From the NCBI GenBank assembly GCA_004298155.1, contig SCRD01000024.1, positions 310,001 to 374,000 on the forward strand: a stretch of DNA of 64,000 bases. Reading direction: 5' to 3'. This DNA is from Acidobacteriota bacterium (GTDB taxonomy: Bacteria; Acidobacteriota; Terriglobia; UBA7540). The notes beneath the pieces are model-generated. The model ran no database searches. It saw only the letters and a program-made list of their open reading frames with translations, and was not told where the DNA came from. Positions 35,291-42,851 of this stretch are shown one piece after another; position 1 is the first letter of the stretch; each line of letters opens with the position of its first letter. The position numbers were made by a program, and so were the translations under genes.

Positions 35291-37462
35291 TCAACCGCCG
35301 TTCTCGCGCAGGACCCGGAAGATGTCTCTCCCGTATCTCTTGACGGAGCTCAGCCCCATCCCCGTGATGGCCAGCAGCTCCTGGGTTGTTGCCGGGTGAT
35401 TAGCGGCCAGAGCCCGCAGGGTGCGGTCGTTGAAGATTCGGAACGCCGGCAGTCCGCGCCGCCGGGCCTCGACCAGGCGCCAGGCTCGCAGCGCCGCTTC
35501 AAGGCGGGAGTCCATGCCGGCTTCTGATCCTCCCGCATTCCCCGCGGGCATGGCCGCGGTTGCGGCCTTCGGGGCTCTCTTCGGGCCTTCGGAAGCAATG
35601 GACTTCTTCCTCTTGCGCTTTTCTGGCGGAGGCTCTGTTTCCTTCATGACGAAGTTGACCGAGGTCTTTTCGTTCACGGCGTAGCCGGCGGGCGTTAGTC
35701 TTGCGGTACGGTAAGGGATCTGCTTGCCGTTTTTCTCGAAGACCTCGTCGGTAAGCTGCACCAGCCCCGCCCGCGCCATCGCGCCGAGCACTTGTTCGAA
35801 AGCATTGCGAGTCATCTCACCGTCGGGACAGACCTCCATGTGCAGCTTGCCTGTTGATTTCGAGCCGGCCCTGCGCAAGGCGGCGACCACCTGCAGGAGC
35901 GCCGCGCGTTCCGCTTCAGTCGCGGTCCGGAACCGCTGCGCGGCGCAATGCCTGGGAGCGCAGAAATCGCAAACCCCGCACGGCTTCTCGCTGTCTTCCA
36001 GGTCGCCGAAGTGGCGCACCAGAGAGGCCATGCGGCACTGCTGACTCTCGGCGTAACGGATCATCCGTTCGATCTGCGCCCGCTTCTGCTCGCCCTGGGC
36101 AATATAGGTCTCGCGCCACCGGCCGGTTCCACGGCTCACGTTCTCGGCGAAGTCCACCACGGCGCCGCCGTGCGCCCAAAGCTTCTCCAGGGCCCTGTCG
36201 AACACCTCTTCATCGACGCGCACCTGGCGCTGGAGCGCCGCTTTTCCTTGGTGCTCGGTCTCAAGATGCGCGAAGATTCCCTCCAGCACGCTGACGTCCG
36301 GATAGTCGCGCTCGAAAAAGAAGTCATGGGTGTAACGGTCGGCGTAAGAGTGCATCAGGATCGCCCGGCTGGGTCTCCCGTCGCGCCCCGCCCGTCCGAG
36401 CTCCTGGTAGTACGCTTCCAGGCTGCCTGGCAGCGCGGTGTGGATCACGGTGCGGATGTCTGCCTTGTCGATTCCCATGCCAAAAGCAATCGTCGCCACC
36501 ATGACCTCAATCCGGCCCTCCTGGAACTTCGCCTGAACCCGGTGCCGGAGGTGGGCATCGAGACCGGCGTGGTAGGCCGCGGCGGGGAAGAAAGCGCCGA
36601 GTTCGAGGGCCAGCGCTTCAGCCTGCTTGCGCGTGGGCGTGTAGACGATGGCCGGCCTGTGCTCCGCGGCCTGTAGCAGTTGGCTGGCAAGCTCGGGCCG
36701 TTGGGACGGCGCAATCTCGACGACCTCAATCGCAATGTTGGCGCGCCGGAAACCGTGAACCAGGCGTGCCGGCCGCACCAGCCCCAGTTGCTCGGCGATG
36801 TCATCCTGGACGATGGGCGTGGCCGTAGCGGTCAGCGCCACCGCCGGTGCGGGACGCAGGCGCGGCAGATGCTGCCCCAGCATGCGGTAATCCGGCCTGA
36901 AATCGTGTCCCCATTGTGAAATGCAGTGCGCCTCGTCCACGGCGATCAGGGACAGAGGCCGTTTGGCCAGCATGTCTGGGAAACCGGCCACGCGCAGCCG
37001 CTCCGGCGCGATGAAAAGGAACTGCAACTTGCCGTTGAGATAATCCTGGCAGGTTCGGCGCAGCTCCGCCCGAGGACGGCCGGAATGGATGCGATCGACA
37101 ATGAAGCCCCGCTCCTTGAGCTTGGCCACCTGGTCTTCCATCAAGGCAATCAATGGGCTGATCACGAGGGTAGTTCCGCCGCGCGCAATTCCCGGCAGTT
37201 GGTAGCACAGGGACTTGCCGGACCCGGTCGGCATCACCAGCAAAACGTCCCGCCCCTCGATGGCCGCGCGGCAGACGGCTTCCTGGTTCGGCCGAAAAGA
37301 GGAGAAGCCGAAGGCGCTGTGCAGAAGGCTTTTGAGGTCCGAGGCCGGCACGGAGTCGATCCTGTGCGCTTTTATCTGGGCAGGGACTGTGTGGCGGCTT
37401 GTGAGTATCGCCGCCCCTTCGACCCCGGCAGCCTGCTTCGTCCCTTCCACCTTATCTTGCAT
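35291..37462 (-). CDS. recQ: ATP-dependent DNA helicase RecQ
   Basis: The protein has 723 residues. An N-terminal extension of about 45 residues precedes the helicase core: FRPNQEAVCRA, Walker A MPTGSGKSLCYQLP, DEAH box AVDEAHCISQWGHDFRPDY, TATA motif III, then FGMGIDKADIRTVIH and YYQELGRAGRDG (motifs V and VI). The RQC zinc site CGVCDFC follows, then a winged helix, a Lys/Pro-rich linker (about 590-640) and an HRDC domain (LVEARRRGLPAFRIFNDRTLRALAANHP). It unwinds recombination intermediates. Placed between the mer region and the tRNA remnant, it may be chromosomal or belong to an older element. Confidence 0.92.
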   Translation of the reverse strand: MQDKVEGTKQAAGVEGAAILTSRHTVPAQIKAHRIDSVPASDLKSLLHSAFGFSSFRPNQEAVCRAAIEGRDVLLVMPTGSGKSLCYQLPGIARGGTTLVISPLIALMEDQVAKLKERGFIVDRIHSGRPRAELRRTCQDYLNGKLQFLFIAPERLRVAGFPDMLAKRPLSLIAVDEAHCISQWGHDFRPDYRMLGQHLPRLRPAPAVALTATATPIVQDDIAEQLGLVRPARLVHGFRRANIAIEVVEIAPSQRPELASQLLQAAEHRPAIVYTPTRKQAEALALELGAFFPAAAYHAGLDAHLRHRVQAKFQEGRIEVMVATIAFGMGIDKADIRTVIHTALPGSLEAYYQELGRAGRDGRPSRAILMHSYADRYTHDFFFERDYPDVSVLEGIFAHLETEHQGKAALQRQVRVDEEVFDRALEKLWAHGGAVVDFAENVSRGTGRWRETYIAQGEQKRAQIERMIRYAESQQCRMASLVRHFGDLEDSEKPCGVCDFCAPRHCAAQRFRTATEAERAALLQVVAALRRAGSKSTGKLHMEVCPDGEMTRNAFEQVLGAMARAGLVQLTDEVFEKNGKQIPYRTARLTPAGYAVNEKTSVNFVMKETEPPPEKRKRKKSIASEGPKRAPKAATAAMPAGNAGGSEAGMDSRLEAALRAWRLVEARRRGLPAFRIFNDRTLRALAANHPATTQELLAITGMGLSSVKRYGRDIFRVLRENGG

Positions 37463-38093
37463 TTCCCTTTGCGTGGCCCTTAACTCCCTTCAGGAACGAG
37501 TCTAGCTTAGCTGCACCTTGTGGTCGAGGTTAAGATACGTCTTTGCGGGTCATGGGCGGATCTTCCACTCAAGGGATCGATCACACCGCCCAGCCGAATG
37601 CCAATTTTCCAGCTTCGACGTTCTTGCGCTGCCGCACGATGTAATCGCGCTTGAGCAGCAGCTCGACGATGACTGTCTGAGCCTGGGCCCATCGAGGCCA
37701 TGCGATCAGCCACAGCATGCCGATACCGGACCGAGCTCACCGGGAATGGCTGTGGCGAATTCGGGTCCTTATGCTGACGCAGCCGAATTTCTGTTAATGA
37801 TAGAGAATTTGCTACAGGTTTCAGAGAACGAATATGTGGAGGTGGCCAGCGCTGCAGACTCCAGGACTGCAAGGACTGTGCCAACCCATAGAGTTCGTTG
37901 CAGATTTGCTTACACGTCCTTACGCCGACCCTTCCCGAATTACTCCCGTTTAATCGGTTTGGGACGGGCCTGTTCGGCTGATTGGAGTACAATATCGGTA
38001 CAACTTGAGCGTTCCGAGGGTGTTTTTCAGTAACTTAGCGTTGCCAACCGTGCCGCAAAATCAATGAGATACCTTTACTTAGTCAGACTGGCA
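37463..38093. other. Long intergenic stretch, no gene confirmed
   Basis: About 630 bases separate recQ from the tRNA fragment. A minus-strand frame around 37585-37735 (LWLIAWPRWAQAQTVIVELLLKRDYIVRQRKN) looks protein-like but has no start or family I recognise; it may be a gene remnant. Nothing else is evident. Such decayed DNA is typical at the edge of an integrated element. Confidence 0.35.
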
Positions 38094-38132
38094 GTCATGA
38101 GGTCGAGGGTTCGAACCCCTCCAGGTCCACCA
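38094..38132 (+). other. 3' fragment of a tRNA gene: attachment-site core
   Basis: The stretch contains a complete T-arm (GAGGG stem, TTCGAAC loop, CCCTC), the 3' acceptor strand CAGGTCC, discriminator A and an encoded CCA. The matching 5' acceptor strand (GGACCTG) and D/anticodon arms are absent upstream, so this is not a functional tRNA. It lies 10 nt from the integrase stop, as expected of a tyrosine-integrase att core. A 7-bp inverted repeat (ACTTAGT at 38077-38083, ACTAAGT at 38133-38139) flanks it. I found no second copy in the window. Confidence 0.75.
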
Positions 38133-38142
38133 ACTAAGTCCT

Positions 38143-39312
38143 TTAATTCAAACGAGTTGCCTTATCACTTCGATCCTCTCCATTTCCAGTAGGGAACATT
38201 AAGGGAACAATTGGAAAAAGGAGCGAGGACACGCGCTCCATCGCCTCGCGTTTCACGTCTTCTAAGGGGTGGGTGTAAGCCATTGTGACTCGCGCCGTTG
38301 TGTGCCCGAGCAAAGATTGCAGAACGGGCAACGGCGCGCCCTGATTCCCTTGGAGAGTCGAAAACGTGTGGCGAAGTGAGTGCCAGGAAAATCGCAGGCC
38401 GAGGCGATCGCAGACGGGCTTGACGGAACGATTGAACAGATTGCGATCGTCCCACGGAGTCCCAGAGGAATTGGAAAACAACCACGATGAGGCGCTTTGT
38501 CTCAGACCCAGAAAGTTACGGAGATAGGCAAGCACTTCTTGTGGCAGAGGAATACGTCTGGCGCTTCCCTGCGTCTTGGGTGAACCAACCTCACCGCGAG
38601 AAACGGTCCTCCGAACGTGAAGGGTTGCAGAATCGAAGTCAACATCTCCGACCTGCAATCCCAGGAGCTCTCCAATGCGTAACCCTGTCGTCGCCCCGAG
38701 TAGGACAATCGTGCTAGCCTGCTCGGACAAAGCGCCGACTAGGGTTTTGATCTGCTCAGGCGATAACAAGTTTGGAGTGCGAACTCGCTGCATTGGAGGG
38801 AGCATCACTCCACGGGCTGGATTCGCCTCGACCCAACCCCACTGGAGTGCCACGCCGAACATCTTTCCTAGCGTGCTCCGAATGTGGCGAAGGGTTTGAG
38901 TCGAGTAATTCTCCTGCTGTTTGGCCGCGATCAATCGTTGGATATGATGGCGGCCGAGGTCGCGAAGCATCAATTGGCCGAGAGAGGGTTCGATGTGTTT
39001 TGTGAACATGAGCTTATACAGTCGAACGGTATTTGGCTTAAGCATCGGCAGAATGTCGGTCTGAAAATGCGATTCCCAGAATTGCTTCAAGGTCATATAG
39101 ACACGGGTTGAACCCGTGCCGTTGTTGACCTTCCGCAAATGGGCTTCTGCCGCGCGCCGTGCTTCGCGTGCGCTTGAAAATCCGCCCAACGTTAACGCGC
39201 GATTGGCTGTCCGCAATTGGTGATCCGCGGAAAGCACTTTCTCGCGGTAACGAAGGACCCATACTTTCCCTTTCTTGAAAACACAACCTTTTTGGTAACG
39301 ACGTCGAGCCAT
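38143..39312 (-). CDS. Tyrosine recombinase (integrase)
   Basis: ATG 39312 follows AAGGAGA; 389 residues. An N-terminal AP2-like/arm-binding part (RRYQKGCVFKKGKVWVLRYREK) is followed by the SAM-like core-binding domain (about 85-185) and the catalytic domain, with Arg in GATTGLRIGELLGL, His-x-x-Arg in SWHSLRHTFSTLQ and the nucleophilic Tyr in RVTMAYTHP. It catalyses integration and excision at the tRNA 3' end located 10 nt beyond its stop codon. Confidence 0.92.
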   Translation of the reverse strand: MARRRYQKGCVFKKGKVWVLRYREKVLSADHQLRTANRALTLGGFSSAREARRAAEAHLRKVNNGTGSTRVYMTLKQFWESHFQTDILPMLKPNTVRLYKLMFTKHIEPSLGQLMLRDLGRHHIQRLIAAKQQENYSTQTLRHIRSTLGKMFGVALQWGWVEANPARGVMLPPMQRVRTPNLLSPEQIKTLVGALSEQASTIVLLGATTGLRIGELLGLQVGDVDFDSATLHVRRTVSRGEVGSPKTQGSARRIPLPQEVLAYLRNFLGLRQSASSWLFSNSSGTPWDDRNLFNRSVKPVCDRLGLRFSWHSLRHTFSTLQGNQGAPLPVLQSLLGHTTARVTMAYTHPLEDVKREAMERVSSLLFPIVPLMFPTGNGEDRSDKATRLN

Positions 39313-39382
39313 ACGAGAAATCTCCTTTCTCTCGTTGGCTCGCTCGCCATGTCTTCGGTCGGCGATTAGTTTAACCGCTTGC

Positions 39383-39634
39383 TTAGGCACGGCGCAATGT
39401 CTCCAGATAGGCTTGGACATCGGAATAGCGGAAACGGACGTACTTCCCCATCTTCAAGTGGGGTATGCGGCTGATACCGCGCCGTCGGGTTCTCTCGTAA
39501 ATCCAAGACGCAGGCACGCTCAACCGGTCCGCCAGTTCACGAACTGTAAGAAGCTTCTCGGGTTCGGTACGCACATCGCTCGTGTGTGCTGGGACTTCGA
39601 CGCTGTCCTCGGTCATGAAAAAAGGTGATGGCAT
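39383..39634 (-). CDS. Excisionase-like helix-turn-helix protein
   Basis: An 83-residue protein whose C-terminal 55 residues are an HTH_17/MerR-like winged helix: LLTVRELADRLSVPASWIYERTRRRGISRIPHLKMGKYVRFRYSDVQAYLE. ATG 39634 has a GGGGG site; Met7 is an alternative start. Placed 70 nt upstream of the integrase gene and transcribed with it, it is probably the recombination directionality factor. Confidence 0.8.
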   Translation of the reverse strand: MPSPFFMTEDSVEVPAHTSDVRTEPEKLLTVRELADRLSVPASWIYERTRRRGISRIPHLKMGKYVRFRYSDVQAYLETLRRA

Positions 39635-39704
39635 CTACTTACCCCCGATGAGGACGTATCAATAATTTCTGTTCGAACCGCGGCTATTCGAACCGTGGCC
39701 ATTC

Positions 39705-40169
39705 CTAAGGTTGGAAAATCTCGCCGCAGTGTTGGCACATGAAGGAGTTGTTCCAGAGTTCGCATCGGCGTGGAAGGACCATGTGGTTGAATCTCCAGAG
39801 GACAGCGAGTATGAGAACGAGGAGGGCGGAGAATCCGTAAGTAAACCAGTGAGTTTGACTCAAAGTGTGAGGATCGAGTCGGGCAGTCGGCGCATTGATG
39901 ACGAGGATGAACCAATTGCCTATGGCCAGCCCAATGAACCAGGCAATAATCACGTGCCGATATCGTTTCTTGTGGGTCGGTGCAGCTAGCTTTGAAAGCT
40001 GAGTCTGCGAAGTCCCGGCGGCCTTTGAGCTGCCGAAACCCAAAAGCAGCCCGCCATCGCCGAGCGCCAATCCATGACCTCGCGAGCGGGTTTTGACATC
40101 CGACAATCCTGCTGCATGGACAAGCGAGAGTTTGACTGCATCTTCTGACTTGCATTTTGGGCATTGCAT
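39705..40169 (-). CDS. Zinc-ribbon membrane protein of unknown function
   Basis: ATG 40169 has an AAAGGAGG site; 154 residues. MQCPKCKSEDAVKLS starts with a C-x2-C knuckle, and the C-terminus has CQHCGEIF with a second one, so both ends could close a zinc ribbon. Two membrane segments (about 75-95 and 112-132) lie between. The N-terminal part is rich in Gly/Leu (GLALGDGGLLLGFG). Element cargo; function unknown. Confidence 0.65.
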   Translation of the reverse strand: MQCPKCKSEDAVKLSLVHAAGLSDVKTRSRGHGLALGDGGLLLGFGSSKAAGTSQTQLSKLAAPTHKKRYRHVIIAWFIGLAIGNWFILVINAPTARLDPHTLSQTHWFTYGFSALLVLILAVLWRFNHMVLPRRCELWNNSFMCQHCGEIFQP

Positions 40170-40183
40170 TTTGCTTGCCTCCT

Positions 40184-40846
40184 TTACCAAAGGCCCGGAA
40201 AGAGCCGATAGCGAACCCTCATCATGTAGGCGGGATATCCGGGCAGTTCTTCTCTGAGGAACCGGTCTTCGCGGAAGGTGCGCCTCAGAATAATGATAGA
40301 GCAAAGAACACCAGGGACTAGCGCGGCGTAGGAGCCAAGCGCAATCGCACTGCCAGGCACGCTGAAGAACATGGCGGCGTAACCCGGATGGCGCACGAAG
40401 CGGTATGGGCCATGACTTATGACGTGATGCCCGCGCTCGCTTTGCAGCCGTACAGCGCTTGAAAAGTAAGGGTTAACTGCCATCGCCCATGTTATAAGGC
40501 CCAATAAAACCGCCACGACAGTAAGAGCTGTGACCTGGGTCGCGCCTTCTATGCCCTGCGTCCAGTGGGACCTGCCAATATCGAGGGTGGCGGCGGCTAC
40601 GGTTGCAAAGAAGAGGATGCCAATTCCCTTACCGCCGATCGGGTCTAAGCCGGACTCACCGGGGATAGCCCGTTCTTGCAGGAGTTCGGGGTCAACAACG
40701 ATGCTGGCAACAAGCGTGATCGCTGCGTACATCGCAAGATAAGCCCGGAGCATCGGAAGCTCAATTCTCCCGGCGCAGAGGAATGCCAAGACTGCAAGTG
40801 CGATATTCACAAAAAGCCATCGTAGTAACGGTTTTGTGCGAGTCAT
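40184..40846 (-). CDS. Isoprenylcysteine carboxyl methyltransferase-family membrane protein
   Basis: The protein has 220 residues with five hydrophobic segments. The conserved C-terminal block HGPYRFVRHPGYAAMFF and EDRFLREELPGYPAYMMRVRYRLFPGLW is the ICMT/PEMT S-adenosylmethionine-binding signature. In bacteria such proteins methylate lipids or small molecules; the substrate is unknown. It overlaps the primase gene by 4 nt. It is unusual cargo inside a conjugation operon. Confidence 0.82.
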   Translation of the reverse strand: MTRTKPLLRWLFVNIALAVLAFLCAGRIELPMLRAYLAMYAAITLVASIVVDPELLQERAIPGESGLDPIGGKGIGILFFATVAAATLDIGRSHWTQGIEGATQVTALTVVAVLLGLITWAMAVNPYFSSAVRLQSERGHHVISHGPYRFVRHPGYAAMFFSVPGSAIALGSYAALVPGVLCSIIILRRTFREDRFLREELPGYPAYMMRVRYRLFPGLW

Positions 40847-41886
40847 GGTGTTATCCTAAGCCCCAGTTTCTGGGAAGCCTGCCCCTGAGAAGGCGCTTCC
40901 GAATTCTGGTGTTGCCTTGATCTGGCAACTTGCTCAATGGCACGCTGGACTGTCCTTTTCGCATATTCCTCTCCATTTTCTGAAGAATGGGGAGGATACG
41001 CACTTATGGCGCGCGCAACCTCTTGAGGGTTCTCGCCATGCGAGATTTTGAAGAAGGCGTAAGCCCGCGTCACTGTGAGTCGTGCGTAATATTGCGGATT
41101 TGGTTTGTCGTCGCGATAATCGGCAACCTTCTGTATGAGAACCGGAAGGGTTTCGCCGCGCTCAAGCCTGCGCATTACCCACGCCCAATCGTTCTCCGAG
41201 GGGGTGCGTTGATGAGTTGCGCCGCGTTCCGCATTTGCCTTCTGCGATGAAGCGGGGTTCAATTCCTGTCCGGTCCCAAGCGCAACCTTGAAATCCGATT
41301 GCTGGTAGGTTTGACAGCTATGTTGCCAAGCATCGATCCGATGACCCTTCTCGTATTTCTTGTTGAAGAAGCCGGGAAGCCGGAGAACTCGGGTTGAGTC
41401 AGTTGCGGCGTGATCACCGCCAAATTCCCGAACCATCGCCCGCATCAGGTTCTCGGATTCCGCCTGCTTCATCCCTTGAACTTTCCAAATCACCTGGTAT
41501 TTGCCGGGCGACGTGTTGATTACAAAATTGGGCGTGGGCACGTTGGGGCTTGCTTTGATCTTTGCAAGGGCTTGTTCACCATCGCGGTCGAGGTCGAGAT
41601 AAACGTGGCGGATCGTTTTTATGTCCGCCTTCGTCCGTCCGTCTGCGTCCTGGTTTAAGACATTTTGCGAAATGTAGATGTCGGACCCTTGGGCATTTTT
41701 GTGGCGAAGCCACCCCTGAAATCTTGTAGCGATAGCCTCAGCCGTGGCGATTCGTTGGATGGTTTCAGCTTGTTGACGGTTAAGAACGACGAGTGCCAGG
41801 CGGTCGGTGGGTTCGTAGTTCGCCTTGATGTATTGCTCGGGTGTCAAGGCGTAAGGGTCTGCGGGATTTTGTTCTAGTTGTGGCAT
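40843..41886 (-). CDS. RepB-like DNA primase
   Basis: A 347-residue protein. The region about 85-185 (DIKTIRHVYLDLDRDGEQALAKIKAS, NFVINTSPGKYQVIWKV, GGDHAATDSTRVLRLPGFFNKK) has the acidic catalytic pair and lariat-like fold of archaeo-eukaryotic RepB/PrimPol-type primases. The C-terminal part (NDWAWVMRRLERGE...) is helical and resembles the primase C-terminal accessory region. It could prime the complementary strand after transfer. It overlaps virB11 by 13 nt and the methyltransferase gene by 4 nt. Confidence 0.8.
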   Translation of the reverse strand: MPQLEQNPADPYALTPEQYIKANYEPTDRLALVVLNRQQAETIQRIATAEAIATRFQGWLRHKNAQGSDIYISQNVLNQDADGRTKADIKTIRHVYLDLDRDGEQALAKIKASPNVPTPNFVINTSPGKYQVIWKVQGMKQAESENLMRAMVREFGGDHAATDSTRVLRLPGFFNKKYEKGHRIDAWQHSCQTYQQSDFKVALGTGQELNPASSQKANAERGATHQRTPSENDWAWVMRRLERGETLPVLIQKVADYRDDKPNPQYYARLTVTRAYAFFKISHGENPQEVARAISAYPPHSSENGEEYAKRTVQRAIEQVARSRQHQNSEAPSQGQASQKLGLRITP

Positions 41887-42851
41887 GGTTGCTCCTCGCG
41901 TATGTAAATTGGCTTAAGGTCATAACGGTCGGCGTCGGGGTCATAGCCTCGAAGTTCCAAAACTTCGGAAACGAATCGCTGCCCTGGCCGGCGTTCGATC
42001 TGGACGATCACGTTCAACGAGTCGGCGATATTTGCTTTGATCGCGTGATAGGGAAGCTCGATTCCGCTTTGCAACACGCAGCTCGTGAAGCGCGAGAGAC
42101 CCCGTTGAGCGGAAGTCGCATGGACCGTGGAGAGCGTTCCCGAATGCCCTGTGTTCAAAAGCTGCAGCAGATCGAAAGCTTCGCCGCCGCGAATTTCCCC
42201 CAGTATGATTCGGTCGGGCCGGTGGCGAAGCGTAGCTTTCAGCAAGTCGCGAATGGTCACGGCAGGAATGCCCAACTGTTTGCGCCGCGCTTCGAACCGA
42301 ACCAAATTCGGTTTTTGAATCTGAATCTCAGACGTGTCTTCGATGATAACCAAGCGCTGGTCATCGGGGATGTAACTCGCAAGCGCATTCAAGAGAGTCG
42401 TCTTCCCCGTTCCCGTCCCACCGCTGATGAGGATATTTTCCCGTTCAAGCACATGGCGAATGAGTTCGGAGGCCAAGCTTTCGGGGAGGGTGGCGGTGCG
42501 GATGAGGTCGGCGAGTGCAAAGTGCCGGGAGTTGAATTTTCGGATCGTGAGCGTGACACCGTTAACGCTGCAAGGGGGGATGACGGCCGCGACGCGGCTG
42601 CCATCGGGAAGGCGGGAGTCGAGGACGGGCTTGGCCTCCGAAATATCGTCTCCAAGCCGGCGTGCGATGTTCTTGACGGCAATCATTAAGGATTTTTCTG
42701 TCAGCTTCACGCCTGGAACGGGCTTGAGGTAGCCGTTCTGCTCAATGAAGACACTCTCCGACCCGTTGAGCATGATTTCGCTGATGTCGGGATCAAGAAT
42801 CAGGTGCTCGATGGGGCGCAAAAACGGAAGTATGAGTTCGAATCCTGTCAT
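41874..42851 (-). CDS. virB11: Type IV secretion ATPase VirB11
   Basis: A 325-residue hexameric AAA+ ATPase. N-terminal domain DPDISEIMLNGSESVFIEQNGYL; Walker A SGGTGTGKTTLLNAL; Asp box IIEDTSEIQI; Walker B region RHRPDRIILGEIRGGEAFDLL; His box GTLSTVHATSA. It powers pilus assembly and DNA transfer with VirB4 and VirD4 at the inner membrane. It lies downstream of the relaxase (4-nt overlap), away from the other virB genes. Confidence 0.9.
   Translation of the reverse strand: MTGFELILPFLRPIEHLILDPDISEIMLNGSESVFIEQNGYLKPVPGVKLTEKSLMIAVKNIARRLGDDISEAKPVLDSRLPDGSRVAAVIPPCSVNGVTLTIRKFNSRHFALADLIRTATLPESLASELIRHVLERENILISGGTGTGKTTLLNALASYIPDDQRLVIIEDTSEIQIQKPNLVRFEARRKQLGIPAVTIRDLLKATLRHRPDRIILGEIRGGEAFDLLQLLNTGHSGTLSTVHATSAQRGLSRFTSCVLQSGIELPYHAIKANIADSLNVIVQIERRPGQRFVSEVLELRGYDPDADRYDLKPIYIREEQPCHN

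Noticed and set aside
37507-37992. Long minus-strand open frame between recQ and the tRNA fragment as a gene
   Set aside because: Its composition is arginine/proline-rich low-similarity sequence, it has no ribosome site, and it resembles no family.
38040-38132. Complete tRNA gene at the integrase end
   Set aside because: No 5' acceptor strand (GGACCTG), D-arm or proper anticodon arm is found upstream; only the 3' portion is present.
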